Origin: Camarhynchus parvulus
Lineage: Eukaryota; Chordata; Aves; Passeriformes; Thraupidae
Direction: 5' to 3'
Assembly (NCBI RefSeq): GCF_901933205.1
Contig: NC_044572.1
Location: 113,658,965-113,722,964 of the forward strand
DNA length: 64,000 bases
Part shown: piece after piece, positions 48,332-61,870 of the stretch
Position numbering within the stretch: position 1 is the stretch's first letter
How the letters are laid out: each line of letters opens with the position of its first letter
Notes under the pieces: generated by a model
Seen by the model: only the letters and a program-made list of their open reading frames with translations
The model's database searches: none
What the model was told of the DNA's origin: nothing
Made by a program: the position numbers and the translations under genes

Positions 48332-48902
48332 TGTTGTGGTTTAACTCCAGCTGGCAGCTAAGGTCCATACAGCCACTGGCTCGCTCCCTCTTTATGGGAA
48401 GGGGGAGAGAATCAGAAGGGTAAAAGTGAGAGAACTCTTGTATAGATGAATATGAAAGCAAAATCTTTGCACACCAGCTAAATTGAACAAGGAGTGCATT
48501 CACCATTTCCCCTTGGTAGGCAGGTGTTCAGCCACCCCCAGGAAACCTCTGCTTCATCACATGCACAGGCGACTTGGCAAGAGAAATGCCAACACTCTGT
48601 GTCCCCCCTTCATCCTTCTTCATCCAGCTCTATATGCTGAGCATGATGCCACATGGTCTGGGATGTCCCTCTGGTCACGTGTGGTCACCTGTCCCAGCTG
48701 TGTCCTCCCACTTTCCAAGGTCCTTGTGCAGCCCCAGCCCCCTCACTGGTGGGGTGGGGTGAGGATCTGAAAAGGCCTTGGCTGTGTGCAAGCCCTGCTC
48801 AGCAAAACACACATCCCTCTGTTACATCAGCACAAACCCAAAATACAGCCCCATACAGCCACTGGGAAGAAAGATAACTCTACCCCAGACCACACCAGAA
48901 CA
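48332..48902 (-). mobile_element. Full-length solo LTR of an avian ERV (ERVL-like family)
   Basis: On the plus strand it begins TGTTGTGGTTTAACTCCAGC, TGGCAGCTAAGGTCC and GGGAGAGAATCAGAAGGGTA, continues with GGCAGGCAGGTGTTCAGCC-like, TATATGCTGAGCATGATGCC and GGTCACCTGTCCCAGCTGTG, and ends CATACAGCCACTGGGAAGAA, GATAACTCTACCCCAG and CCAGAACA. This is the reverse complement of a songbird LTR family related to that at 15801. In LTR sense, U3 is at the right and the ...TTAAACCACAACA end at the left. The block order is complete, at about 570 bp. Plus-strand frames at 48483-48877 are spurious readings of it. No coding retroviral DNA adjoins it. Flanks ATAAT and TCAAT are only weakly alike. Confidence 0.85.
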
Positions 48903-49384
48903 TCAATGGCAAAAAAAGGAGAAAGCTGCTTTTTCATGCTTGCAAAGACTGGCAATGAATTCAAAGTTGTATGATTATCCATTTTTTTTTGGAGTCCTAA
49001 CATTACCCTTGGCAGGGTAGGTATATAAATATGTATTTGAAAGTAAATGTTTCCATGGGGCTGCGGCATATGAGAGTTTTGAAGACAAGAAAATTTTGTA
49101 GAGGTGAAAGATATGAAAAGCTGCTTCAGGCATTGCAGCTTCCACTTCTATAGCCTAGAGATTTTTTTTCCAGCTGTCTGGATTTGATGTGTATCTCCTC
49201 TTTTGAATATGATTGTAGGCAAACTGGCTCTGATCTTTATATTACCAGTTAGCAAAAGCCTTTGAACAGTTCCAAGGTGCTGTGTAGCTGATCATCCAGC
49301 CTTCTGGTGGAAAGATAAAAGATGTTGATGGGGCTCATCAGAGTTCTGTTTCAGATACCTAAAAGCTTACTCTACCTCCCACAG
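48903..49384. other. Unique sequence, nothing recognised
   Basis: About 480 bp of AT-rich DNA between an LTR and the candidate terminal exon. It ends in a pyrimidine-rich run leading to the acceptor at 49384. Confidence 0.4.
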
Positions 49385-49562
49385 GTCAAAATTTTAGAAG
49401 AAAAATTATTTGATGCAACACTGTCTTGTTTAGAGGGAAAAGGAGCATATGTTTCAAGAGAATCTCACAGGATGTCTGAGAAACATATTTCAACTGAAGA
49501 TTTAGACTCATCTGGGCAAATAAAAGCTTGAATTACTGAAACTGCCATTTTCTTGAATTAAA
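49385..49562 (+). other. Candidate 3'-terminal coding exon, unrecognised
   Basis: The tract CTTACTCTACCTCCCACAG ends at 49384 and makes a strong acceptor. The exon frame starts exactly on a codon boundary (phase 0) and is open for 48 codons to a TGA at 49529-49531. The protein begins VKILEEKLFDATLSCLEGKG, like a coiled-coil tail, and ends in a Ser/Asp-rich hydrophilic stretch (KHISTEDLDSSGQIKA). Poly(A)-type signals follow or overlap: AATAAA at 49519-49524 and ATTAAA at 49557-49562. This is the most gene-like short segment in the window, but I do not recognise the protein, and no upstream exon was found to join it. An alternative last exon of a long gene, or chance, both fit. Confidence 0.3.
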
Positions 49563-52301
49563 GTTCATTTTCTATTGGAATATCCAGGCTTTAAGATTTT
49601 GTTTATTGGATGAAAAAGTGACATTTTCTGTGAAAAAACACCTAAAAATGTATTTGTTTTATTGGAAACTCAGGTTTGGGCTGTTCAGAGATTAATTTTT
49701 TATCAGATACATCTGAGCCTCACATTTGTATTAATCCCTCATGCCCAAACCAATCTTTTCAAAGTGGGGCCCAGCCTTTGGCTTTCTTGGGTACAGCCAC
49801 ACCACCAGCTCCTGCAGTCACAGCAGAAAGACTGAAGATGTGAACACTAGAGACAGCTATGTTCTCTCATTTTTCCCTCTGAGAACACTCCACTTCCTTG
49901 GCAACAACCCTAAGGCTTTGAAACTTATTGCTGCCTTCCTGAGCTTCAGCTGGGGTACTCACGAGCAGAACCTCACCATAACCAGTGAGACAGGAACTCA
50001 GAAATGCTGAGCAGTTTCATCAGCCCAGAATCTTTATTGCAATCCAACAGTTTCTCCCCACCCAAGTTATAAAACTGTTTCCTAATACTCTCTTCCAAGA
50101 GACGGAGAATTTAAAATTGTCTGGAGCTCTTGACATGATTACTTAGGATTTTTAATATCCTTGTTTTGCTAAATTTCCACTTTCTGGGTGGAGGTGTATA
50201 TTTTTGTGTAAGTGTATATGCATGTTGCAGTTCTTCAGGCTGCATAGTTGTATGTTTCCATATGTGCTTACCTTCCCCTGCTGTTAATGGAAGCTATGTG
50301 GAAGTGTCCTTGTGGAAGAATGCTTTAGAGAATGGAATATTCAGCTAGGCGGGGTCTTCCTGTTAAAGCTTTTATTGCGTTTCTAGAAGAAACATTTCTT
50401 ACTGTGAGAAGCAATGAGAAAATCAGCTTGCTTGCTGACCTAGTCCAAAACCAGTTATGGAGTGTACACTCGCTGGATAAGACCAGAAATACCTCCGCTT
50501 TCTAAATCTCTAGGACCCATTTGTTTTACTCACACTGTATTTAACACAGTTACTCTGAGAGGGGAGCACGTCCAGCAGAGCTCAACATCATGCATTGGAT
50601 CTGCTCAGTGACCTCCATAGACATGGTGATGGATGGAAACCCCCCACCCTTAAAAATTAGTGATTGTATTACATGGCAGGGACTTAAATTTCAGGTTCAC
50701 CACTGCAATTTAATATTGACAGTAAATACATTGTCCTCCATTTGCTGGTTTGTTTTTTTTTTAATTGCAATTCATTATTTCATTCAACCAGTAGCAAATA
50801 CCATACAGAAAGGCAAAATATATTTCAATTATAATTTCTTGAACTGAGTGTATAGTTGTTTCTACCACTAGTCCTTGAAAATTTTCCTTTTTGGGCCAGT
50901 ATCATTTCTCCATGTAAAAGTTGAAAAGATTAGGATCTGGAGACTGAAAAAAAGGAGACACAGGATATCAGGGAGTTGTATCATCAGGAAGCTGTGAAAT
51001 GGAACAGGTTTTTGTGAACATTCAGTGGTCAGTATGAAATAATAGGACATCAGATGTGGTTTTTAATAGATGAACGTCTTTAAACTAAGCAGTTAAAAGA
51101 ATGTGAGCTAGGAGAGCACTTGCTTCACAACTGTATCATCAACAGAAACACAATTTTCTGTAGTCATTTAAAATTACAGGCAATTATAATTACATGCCAG
51201 AGAGAACTGAAGGCTGGCTGGCTCAGTGGCAGTATCAGTTGTGGTGGAGCTCTGACAGCAGGAAAATGCATCATGATGGAGCACCTGAAGCTCTCCAGGA
51301 AGCTGAGGCAGAAGTGAAGGGATTCTCCTCCCATGCTGCTGCCAGTACAGGCTGTGGTGTGGGCAAGATTTTCAGGCAGTACAACAGCAGCTTTACCTCA
51401 GTGCACCAGTGTGAGGCTGGTGCTGCTCATCATTCCTGCTTCCTCACAAGCATATTGAGCTCAGCAAGTGGGCTGTGAAGCACTGTGGTGGTCTTTGATT
51501 GACCTGTGCCGTGTGCAGTGCCCCAGGGACAGACCTTGGCATCAGGACATACCCTGTAACTTTCACTCAGATGAGGTTCCATCCTATCTCCTGTCTTTGG
51601 CAATCTACATCCACTTCACTTCATACTCCACTTCTACTGCTATCATAGTGTGGTAGAGGCCATCATTGCACAAGGCTTTCGTGCACACAACAGGCATCAG
51701 ACTTGGCTGCTTCCCTGCTCCCCCATCAGGATCTGGCACTGGCTTCCACTGGGATCCTGACTCCTGTAATCAAGCTTGCTTTGGTTAGCCTTTTACCCCA
51801 GAGCAGGGTGGGATTTGTTGTATGCTGAAGTCTTGTGTTGTGGGGCACAGCAACCATCTGGCGAATCATAGCTCTGCTCCTCCGCCCTACAAGCAAAGCA
51901 AGCCCTGGTGGTCAGGGCTGACACTTGGTCATGTCAGCTGTGTGTACAAAACAGTGTATTCCCTGTGCATTATTTACTGTTTAACTCCTCTTCACATTCA
52001 GAACTTCTTTTCCTTAATTTCTTCTTTGCCTGAATCCTTACACTTTGGTTAGTCACTTCTGTTTTCCTTTTCTTTCTTGTTCAGTGAGCTCCTTTTCCTC
52101 ACAGCTACCACTTTTTAAATTGTAGCTTTTCCTTCTTTCCGTACTTTTTATTCCTGTTTTTTTGAATGAATATTTATCTTTTAATTAAATCACCAGGAGG
52201 CATATTTAGAACCCCCAGGGTTCACTTTGAACTATGAAAAGGAAAAGGCTTACTCTGTGCTATAAACAAAATGTTAATTTGAATTAATTGAAGGAAATGC
52301 C

Positions 52302-52363
52302 CTGCCTGTGATAGACTTGTTCCTGAAGTGTTCTGCCTATGATAGACTTGTTTCTAAATAATT
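52302..52363. repeat. 31-bp direct duplication
   Basis: CTGCCTGTGATAGACTTGTT starts at 52302 and CTGCCTATGATAGACTTGTT at 52333; the units differ by one base over the shared 20 bp and diverge in their last 11. Confidence 0.8.
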
Positions 52364-55300
52364 AATAATTTCAGCCAGAAAAGTAAACATTATGGCCCTG
52401 AATTTTGCTTCTGGTCCTACCAGTGTCAGCATGGAGCAGCTCTGCAGATATGAACTGAATAGATCTCATTTGATATTGGTTCAGCCAAAAGTAATCTTTG
52501 GGCTGAAAGCACCATGGGAAAAATGCATTTTGGTCTGTGTTGTGTCCAAACACTTTACAGCACTTTAAGTGCTCTCCCCCTCTAGTGCCTTGTTTTTCAG
52601 AGGAATCCCTCATAGGTGAAACATGGTGATAACTGGAGTGAGGAGTAGCTGGGATTCAGGAGCCTGTTGGCTGTAGGAGTGGGGGGAAGGGGCTGTAGGA
52701 CTGGGGGAAAAAGACTAATGGCTGGTAAGATCTCATCTGGAACAGGTGGGGAAGCGTCCCTTGGCCAGGAAAACCTGTGGGGAGGGAAGGGGTAGGGGCA
52801 TGTGCCGGTGTCTCTAATGTCCCTTGACTCCCTAAAGTATTGGCCTAAGATAATTCTGGCAGCTGTGCCTCTGGCTTGTGGTCCAACCTCCCTTCTGCAT
52901 TTTGAAATAGGAGGGATAATAATTGGAGGGATAGGAGGGATGCTTTATCCTTCCTTCTTGTGAATGTTGAATCCTTGGTATATAGATCTTCATGATTATG
53001 ATGTGGAAGAGAGGAAAAAGAATGCATAGTGCTGAGAGAGAAGAAGAAAATAGTCCTTGGAAGAACTGCTTTCTGAAAAATAAGGACTCTTCCAAACTTC
53101 ATTACATCTTTATTCCCCTCTACTCTGCACCTCTTTTGACAATTGTTGATGATCTCTTTGTTCTTCTCCTATATGAGTAGCCCTGCAAAAGAGGTCCAAT
53201 CACACACACCTTTATATTGCCTGCTAATCCAAAATGGAAGCAAATGCTATAGAGCTAAAAATTGCATTTGACGATTTTATGTTAGAGTCACACACAGAGA
53301 AGGCATAACAATACAGAGCTAGTGATAAGTGGTGTTATAGCAGATATATAATAAAAATTATCCTGTATGATATTATTATTTAGTATTTCCCACAATGCAT
53401 GATAAAAAGCTACTCCCTATTGGAGATCAGTTTATTCAAAGGTTCTTGAAATTAGTCACATTAATAGGGGGGCTCTTAAAGAGCCATTTCTAGGTTCCTG
53501 TTAAATGCATATACTGAAGATGCATGACAGGCCATTTCACTCACCCTCATAGTCCTTCCAAAAGTTTCTGCTGACAATTTCCAAGAGGCACTTGGCAAAA
53601 TAGCCCTTTGGTTTAACCCATGACCAATGCATGGTCTGGCTCACATTTCTCTATTTTCCATGACAACATGAATCCTCAGATTTCGTTTGCTGCATTACAT
53701 CACAAGATTTCTTGGCAGCACAAGGCAAAGGAGAAAAAAAAAGTATTTCAAGTAGTTTCTTAATAATTAAAAGGAATAAATTGTTTTGCCTTTGGTCCTT
53801 TCCCAAGAGTCTGAGATTTAACATATTTACCAGTTCTATTTCCAGTCTATACAGATTCTTATATTGTATTAGTATCCTGTCCTTTCCAATAATATTTTTC
53901 ATAAATTCCATGAAGATCAGATCACTCTTGGGCAGTGTCTACCTTCAAGCCATGCTTTCTGGCATAAAAATAGCATTTAAAAAAACCCAAAACAGGAGTC
54001 CTACAATGAAAATGTACCAACAAAGTGATCAGCAGGTTAAAAATGACCATTGATTTTATATATAATAAAAGTGGAAAAATGCATAGGTTTTAGAGCATGT
54101 GAGAAAATTTTGAGTGAAATTGCTTGTTTCTACCAAAATAGAATTGCAGTGATGAGTTTTTAGATTTTCTATTATATAGAGTAATTTCAAGATAAGGAAG
54201 TCTTAAATATTATTCAAGCTGTAATAGAGGAAAAACTACTTAAACCTATCAGTCTTTACAAGGTACTTATTTTTTCTGTACGTGAGGTGATTCTTAACAG
54301 GGATTTGAAGAAATGTTATTAGAGTCTTCTCTCCCTGGAATTAGAAAACTGTGGGGTCTAAAAAGAAATACCTGACTAAAAATGTTGATCACAGATTCAG
54401 AAAATTATTGGAAAAATAGATTTGTGGAATAGCGTTATTAATATTGAAATCAGTAATACCTCTAAAGAGTTATAATTCCACTCTACTAACAGAACTCTTA
54501 GAGAGATTTATTCTCTCCCACTGAATAATATGAGTCTCAAATCTAAAGAGCGATTACTTTGGCAGTGAATTTCTAAAGTGTAGCAGTCAGGAGAAAGTAC
54601 CAGCTTTTATGGAATTGCCCTTTGAAATATAAAGTTCAACCCTGCATTAATGAATCTGTGCACACTTTTGCCAGTGAATGCTACTGATGTTTTGTAGTGT
54701 CTTAGAAAGATCATATATTTTTTATTTATTTGACAGTTTGGGAGTTTTTTTAATGCTACATTCTTCTTTTTAATTACAAAAAAAAATATATGCCAGAGAG
54801 GAAGTGTCCTTCATGCTGTGCAGAGAGCTACCGACATGCTGATGCATTGTTATTCCTCCAGGAAAAGTATCTGAAGCCTTCAATCTAACTTTGAGAACCC
54901 AGTGAGGTACCCAACATTGCTGCTAGATCCCAGGAAGCTCCACAATGTGGCGAAAAACACCCAGGAGCAGAAATCCGACCAAGAAATGAACCTCCTGAAT
55001 ATTCAGCGCAGAAGAGCTGGCAAAGGTTTCCATGGAGAAATAAGTGCTTGTGGAGGTAGGAGTCTTCCTGTGAACCATGTTGATCTGGTTCAGAGATGGG
55101 ACTTTCCCAACCCCTTGAACCTGACTCTTCTGCTGTGCAGCTGAGCCTGCCTTGACCTGATGCCTAGAACTGCTGTTGATCTGCACCAATCAGAGACAAA
55201 TATCTTCCTTCAGTTTGTGCCTCAAAACATATTTCCAGTGTACAGCTTTTCCCTGGACTGAAATTTCTAATGATTATTTCCAGATTTTTCTTACTCTTCA

Positions 55301-56196
55301 CTGATTTGGCAGGTTTTTTGTTGGTTTTTTTTTTTTGTTTTTTTGGGTGGCTCGAAGCCCCATCCAACCTCTTACTTGTTTCTTTCAGTAACTGCCTCCC
55401 ACATTTATGCTGCATGGATTGAAAGAATGTTTGCTTTATAATCCTCACCTCTATTTCTCTCTCCTCCTCTCTTTTTAACTCACTAGTTCTCAGGCTGATT
55501 ATCTCTTTCAAAAACCTCAGGCTTCAAATCTCTCTCCCACACCTTCCTTACCCTGTGTCAGAGAATTATAGGTTAGATTGGTCCAGTGACCAACTGAAGC
55601 ATGTTTGGAAAATTAACACTGCTTTGCTGTACTTAATTAAGATGTCCCCAAACCCTTAGCTGAATCTTGACACTTGGACTTGATCTGAAACACAGTAAAT
55701 GAGTTTATTTGTGTGATTGCAGTAAGGGACCCTGTAACATGCCAGAAAGGATGTGGGCAGGTATTGTTCATTCATGCTGGCATTCCTGAGGTGCCTTTTT
55801 GGCTGATGATGTGCCAAATTGTCCTGCCTTTATCTTAGTTTACCAAACCCATTTTCTGTCTTAAATTCAACTCCACTAATGATCAGCACAGTTTCAGTGC
55901 CAAGCCAGATACGGTTGGCTACTTATTTTAACCACAGAGTTGTCTAAATATTGCTCTGAGCTGCTCAAAATACAGCAGAGGTTCTTCAGATCTGCTCTCA
56001 TCCATGCAGGTGCAGAAGGCAGCTAACTATTACCATCTGGTCTCTGGAACTATATTTGCAGGGGCAGCCAGAAAACAGACACCTGTTTGGAACAGGACTC
56101 TAAAATAAATCATAGCTAAATTATGGTGCAAGAAGGGTATGAGGGAACCAAAAATGGAAAAAGGAAATGGACAATTCATTCCTTACCTGAAGAGAA

Positions 56197-56213
56197 AACA
56201 ACAACAACAACAA
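56197..56213. repeat. (AAC)n microsatellite
   Basis: Five to six ACA/CAA units within an A-rich context. Confidence 0.85.
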
Positions 56214-56479
56214 AAACCTAAAAAAACAAGTTGGGTAAGAGGGACAAAACCGTTTGAGTTGTAAATCACATGTATAGTGAGGAAATGGGAAACCCATTTG
56301 TAAATTTAGTTCAAGGAAAGGCAGATGCTGCTGCTGCACTTTCTGTCAGATCCTTTGCCAGTTTGTTATCTGTCAGGGATGGGCTGCTTGTTCAACTCTG
56401 GCTGAACCACAGGTAAGTCTACATCAGGCTATTAGCTTTTCATAGAGAACTGTGTCTGGGTTTGTTCCTGATTTTGGGT

Positions 56480-56935
56480 TCATATAATCATGGAAGGGTT
56501 TGGATTTGAGGGGACTTTAAAAATCATCTAGTTCAAAGATCATCCAGTTCCGATGTCCCTGCCATGGACAGGGACACCTTCCACTAGACCAGGTTATTCA
56601 GAGGCCCTTGAACACTTCCAGAGATGGGGTACCCACAACTTCTCTGGGCAACCTGTACCTCACCACCCTCACAGTAAAGAATTTCTTTCTAATATCTATC
56701 TAAACCTGCCTTCTTTGAGTTTAAAGCCTTACCCCTTCATCTTAGCACTATATGCCTGCATAAAAAGTCTCTCTTTCCCTTTTGACAGGCCTTGTTTAGG
56801 TACTGGAAGGCTGCTACAAAATGTCCCCAGCCCCAGCAGTCTCAGTCTGTCCTCACAGGAGAGCTGCTCCAGCCCTCAGTTTACCTTCATGGCCCTCCTC
56901 TGGACCTGCTCTAATGGGGTTCCTAATCTGCTGCC
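56480..56935 (-). repeat. CR1 LINE, 3' UTR plus C-terminal ORF2
   Basis: The plus strand opens near ATAATCATGGAAGGGTTTGG (tail and first block), then has AGATCATCCAGTTCCGATGT, CAGGGACACCTTCCACTAGA, GGGTACCCACAACTTCTCTG, CTCACAGTAAAGAATTTCTT and AAAGTCTCTCTTTCC, and further right CCTCACAGGAGAGCTGCTCC and ATGGCCCTCCTCTGGACCTG. This is the standard reverse-complement order of CR1. A small duplication (ATCATCTAGTTCAAAG / ATCATCCAGTTC) sits at 56522-56550. The 172-codon plus frame across it (56553-57071) is an antisense artefact of CR1, not a gene. The 5' boundary is approximate. Confidence 0.93.
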
Positions 56936-59900
56936 ATTGTCACTTCTGCTGAGTGGCTTCTGCCACCTTTTTCACTCTTGCAGGAACAGGTCCCTTACAG
57001 CTGCCAAGTGTTCTCATAACCCCACTGCTAACTTCAAGCAGCACAACAATGAAATGGGCTTGTGCAATTAGAAACCAGATTTTCTTGCAGTTTATTTTTG
57101 GCTACTATGTGAAGGTGAACTAAAATTACTTAAAATTAAGACCCCACCATTTACTTATAATTAGGACCCCTGGCATCTTGATTGTTAAATTTATCAACAT
57201 TTAAATATTGGTAATATAGTCCTTGTTTATCAGCTTTTATCTGCTCAGATTCCAAACACCACATAAACATTTGTTTACTTTTAAATACATTTCCACAATA
57301 GCAAGTTAGTGAAAGTGGATCGTGGGCTTCAGGCAAAGTATTGTCCTAATACTGCCTTAGAAAAAATTTCTTCTTTCCTCTCTTTGTGTTATGAATCATG
57401 CTACAACTTTTCAGTCATCATTACTTCTTTTATTTTCTAAAATTAAGTGAAACAGTTGTTTCTCCAAGACATTGCATCATTATGTTCTGTAAAGTGTATA
57501 GAGCAGATGTTTTCTTAAAGTGTATAGATCTGCGTGACCTTATCCTTGCATTTGACTTCTGCTTGCTGACATAGATTTTAATTGCAGATCCTTCTCCCAT
57601 TAAACAGTGATAAATCTTCAAAGGGATGCAGCCATGGCTCTACATGACAGTGCATGGGTGTGTGTTTGACACCTCAGGTTACCCACTAGCTCAGGATAGT
57701 TGTTGATTCAGGAGAGGAAGTCTCTAACAAGACAGCAAGGTTATTTTGAGCAAGTTTCCTTACATGTGCTGCTCCTTTGGTTTAGAAGAGACAACATTAT
57801 GTGGTAATTTAGGCTTGATTTCATAAATAACAGCCTTGGCTTCCAGTCTGCTTCTTCCAGTTTGCTTCACATTTTCCGGGCATTTCCTGCCAAGCTACAT
57901 TTTCCTTAGCAGATTGCTCTCTGCTATCTCCTGGTTTCTCTTTCATCAAGTCCCTTTAGGCACCATATCACATCTTTTGAGCTGTACTTTCCTGTGAACT
58001 GTGGAGGAGCTGAATGGAAAGTGCAGTTCGAGGAACTGGTAATTTGGCAGGACCTTGCTCATGCCATAAATCAAACTGACAATAAATCACTAAGTATTAT
58101 TTGGTATGGCTAGAACTGAAATGAATATTGCATTTGGAAGAGTCTTTTTTTCCTTCTATCCTGAGAAGCCACATGTTTCTATTTTTCTGTCCAAAAATGA
58201 GGACCAGCAATATTATTCTTGGATATAGGAAATTAAAACAACTTTTAATCTGTAGTATAAATATTATTTGCTTAAGCTAATGTTTTCATAATTTTTTTTT
58301 GTTGTCTCAAAACCTAATAGCTACCTAGAGGGGTGTTTCAGTTAGTTTATTCTAGTATATTAATCCTTCAGAAAGAGAAAAAATTGGAAGAGGAAAAGTG
58401 ATTGTCTTTCTCATTAACAATGTAACACTGGTATTTAGCTTTTTGGGGTTTTTGTAAGACTTACTACAAAGCTGCCTGTGGTTTGATGATAATATGTAAA
58501 AATTGTGTTTATGGATATATTACTACTACGTACCTCTAATAATGAGATGTTGTAAAGCCCATATACAGAATTTGTTAGCTCATAAAATAAAAAAAAAAAA
58601 ACAAAAACGAGACTAAACTAGGCCAAGCTTCTACATCTTGAAGGTGAAGCAGGAATGACTTAATGCTTCCTGGATTCAGAAGCCCTGTTGTGTAAGCAAA
58701 TGGAGTGGATCCATCTGAGAGAGCTAGGAAAGGAGTTAAAAAATCCAAGGTTCCTATTCAGAGTCTGTTTTCAAGCCTGCTGGCTTCCTGATGCTGTGGG
58801 TTAGATCTGGGAGTCTGAGCCAGCTGAGGTTGAAACTTGACCCTGGAAAATGGAAAAAAAACCGAAACAGCTGTTGAGCTGCAAATCCAGGTTTGCTGTG
58901 CTGCTGAGATGTCTCTCTGTTATCAGTCTTGGACCTCAGGGAAGCTGTCTATCCAGAGAACATGCTGTCTAGGTCAGCAGCAGCCTGGGTATCCAGGTCA
59001 GGAAATGAAGTAATTTCACATATTAAAGCTCTCTGAGAACCCTGGTAGCCTGTAGTGGCCCATCCTCAGAGATTGCCCACATTTCACCAATCAAGTAGCG
59101 CAGTAGATCAGCAGTGACTTCTGGCTTGGCACCGGCTGATCATACCAAACAGAAAGAGAGTTGTACAGCAAGACTTGGTTCCAAGGTTGGGAAATATTCA
59201 AAACCACATTTGGATTGTCAGGAGCCTGGTGTACAAATGTGTTGTCTTCATGGCTGGTTGTGTGAATGTTATTTTTGGTGACTGGTATCATCATTTATGG
59301 CATTGTGGAACATTAGGTGTGCAGATGCTGCCAAGTGATAAAGTGGCAGTGTTATCAGTTTGTGTTAGCTCAGCACTTAGGAAGTCAAGATCTTAACAGC
59401 ACTGGTGCAATGTGTTCAAGAGCTCATTTGTCCCACAAACTCTACTAAGACAGCTCTCCTCACATCCCTGTAAGAAATGATTATTTGAGTTGCACAGGTG
59501 TTTGAGATATGGAGAAGTGAATATTCAGGTGCTACAAATTGAATATTGCTCCTTGTGCTCAGGAGACAGTTTGAATCTACACAAAAAAATCTGTATTGAA
59601 AAGAGACAGGAGAATTATGAAACTTCTCAAGGAAAGACTTACAGGCTGCCTGAAATTAGGGTTTTTGGCACCAGTTTCATTTCAAAAGTCATCTTTAGTT
59701 CTATTCCAGAAACATACTTGGTAAAGTCAATTCTGTATTTCCAGGGAAGCTGAGCAGAGTCACTGGAGAATTTCTTTAGACTTCTCTTCACTCTGTGACA
59801 AATAAATGAGTTCTGTTTGCAGAGATTGCATGTACCTCAAACTTCCTGCTGTAGAATATGAATAAACTATTTTTACACAAAAAGCTCTCAGGTAAATTGA

Positions 59901-61870
59901 GCTTTTGTGAGAAAACCTTCAAGATTTGTTCTTTTATTACTGGCTTTATATGATCCAAATCCAATCTGGTCTCATTAGTTCCTGCTGCACAGAAATGGCA
60001 AAATGCTTGAGAGAATTGAATCTGAGCAATCATTTCTTTGAGGTGTTTCACTGGGCTAAGATGATGTGTGATGCTCCCCAGCCTACAGCAATGCCTCTGG
60101 GGTTTACTGGTGTGACATGGACTTTTCCCAGTTGCCTGTGGCAGCTGTCTTTGCCAGCAGTACCAGACCATGTGCAGGACTTGCTGTGGTGTCACCCTTG
60201 TGTGAGCCAGGGGAAGGTTTAATTGAAGATTCTATGCACCCCTGTATTATGAGATATGAGTCAAACTTTAGGTGTTCTCTAGTTTTTCAGAGAAAGGCAT
60301 TTTCTGTCTCTACTAGTCATGTTTATTTTTTGCCTTTCTAAGCCCCAAGGTCTGTAAAGTTGGCCCAGCTTCTTTATGCAAATGTAATGAAAACATTCAA
60401 AAAAATATCCCCTGAAACACAAATTGCTAGGTTGTATTAGAATGGATTCTTGTACTCAAACACAATTCTCACTTAAATGCAGGAACTGGGACAAACATTT
60501 ACTCTGTAGTAAGTTTTCTTTTTTTTAAAAAAGGGAATCAAAAGAGTTCTTTGAAGAATATCTGAATATAGACTTCACCAAGAGCCCAAGATGGTTTTAA
60601 GAGAAGAAACATCCACTGGTTTGGGAAAGTAAAATATATTTATAGCTGTCTAAAATACATAACGAAATATTTTGGTGTCCTTGGAAAGTATGTATCATAT
60701 GCTTGGGGTTTTTTGGAGTGAAAAAAATAAAATATTCCCTTTTAGCTAACTTAAGAAAAGTCAAGCCCTTAGTCCTTGTTTCCTGCTAGCAGTTCTTTGT
60801 CATTCTGTGCTATGAACGAATGCAAAATGGCAAGTCAGATTTTGTAAATGAGGGGTGAGAAAAATGGGAATTAGATTTTTAGAAAAAAGAGAAAACTAGA
60901 GACCATTTGAAACAAACCTGCTTTCAAAAATACTGGCTGTAGAAAAAAATGAAGGGAGCACAGATTCATACATGTAAGGCCTACAAAACTTAAAGTCTGA
61001 GAGGAAGTCTTCTTATCCTGATGTATACCAGCCTGGAAAAATACTTCTTGCCTCCAGAGACTTTAAAAAATGTTCTCTCTCATCAAGATGCATAGTTTAT
61101 TTAATCAGGATTGTCTGGATAAGATTGTGGTATGGGTTATTTAGCTGTTCACACTCATTGAAAAAAAAAAAGGCTTATTTAGTTTTGCAGTATAAAAATT
61201 ATTGGTACAGTTAAAAGTTGTTAGACACTAAGACCATAAAGCTTACAAAAATATAGATATAAATAAAATTCCTAAAAATATACCTAAATAATTGACATAA
61301 GTACAATAAATATATGCGATAAATTCATTTTTCTGTATATCAGGCCGTGTTTTACAGTTAATGATTTTTGTTTATTAAATATATTCTACTGCTGTTCAGT
61401 GAGCTGAGACCTTTCCTCCCTGTTGCCATAATTTTCAGAATTGTAGTTAGTGTATCTCATCTTCCAGTATCTTGTTTTCATTGATAGATTGGGAAAGGAA
61501 AACAAATTATCTTTGCCTTTTTTTCTGGATGTCATATGCTGTAGCTACAGCACCAGTCTAGACAAAATAACTGAAACAAAGACAACTGTTGGAAAGGAAA
61601 GCTGTTGTTGAAAAAACATTTTTTCACCTTAATATGCTTTGGTTTCAGGTTTTAAGCTTGGCTCTTCACCAGTTTGACGCCTTCTGAAATTTTGGTTGAA
61701 GATTTAGATATTTTCAATATAATTTTTCTCTGAGTATATGCAGTCTGTGATAGACAGCTCACATGTAATATCAAAACTAATTTGCATTAAAAATGTGTTA
61801 AAGGAAGAAGCGACGTTTTGTTTTGTTTAAGTTTTTTAATTGAAAACATATTCTAATTTATTTTGCCTAG
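56936..61870. other. Unique sequence, no gene recognised
   Basis: About 4.9 kb. The longest frame is 135 codons on the minus strand (60195-59788), unrecognised and of chance length. A-runs lie at 58588-58602 and 61158-61171. No LINE or LTR pattern was recognised. Confidence 0.4.

Larger units (their letters stand above)
49563..56479. other. Unique sequence, no gene recognised
   Basis: About 6.9 kb. 51190-52000 is somewhat GC-richer, with several overlapping open frames that I do not recognise. 52302-52363 holds a 31-bp direct duplication (CTGCCTGTGATAGACTTGTT / CTGCCTATGATAGACTTGTT). 54900-55190 is an open patch in both directions, also unrecognised. 55318-55345 is a T-rich tract, and 56197-56213 an (AAC)n microsatellite. 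No repeat family was recognised. Confidence 0.4.

Noticed and set aside
48483..48877. Overlapping plus frames of 62-95 codons
   Set aside because: They are readings of the reverse complement of the solo LTR at 48332-48902.
51228..51250. Match to the 5' part of U4 snRNA (CAGTGGCAGTATC)
   Set aside because: Only about 13 bases agree; the following stem and Sm-site sequences of U4 are absent.
56553..57071. 172-codon plus-strand open frame, the longest in the window
   Set aside because: It runs antisense through a CR1 3' end; CR1 3' sequence in reverse is often open, and no independent protein pattern is present.
59788..60195. 135-codon minus-strand frame
   Set aside because: About one frame of this length is expected by chance in 64 kb of this composition; no domain, splice pair or conserved motif supports it.
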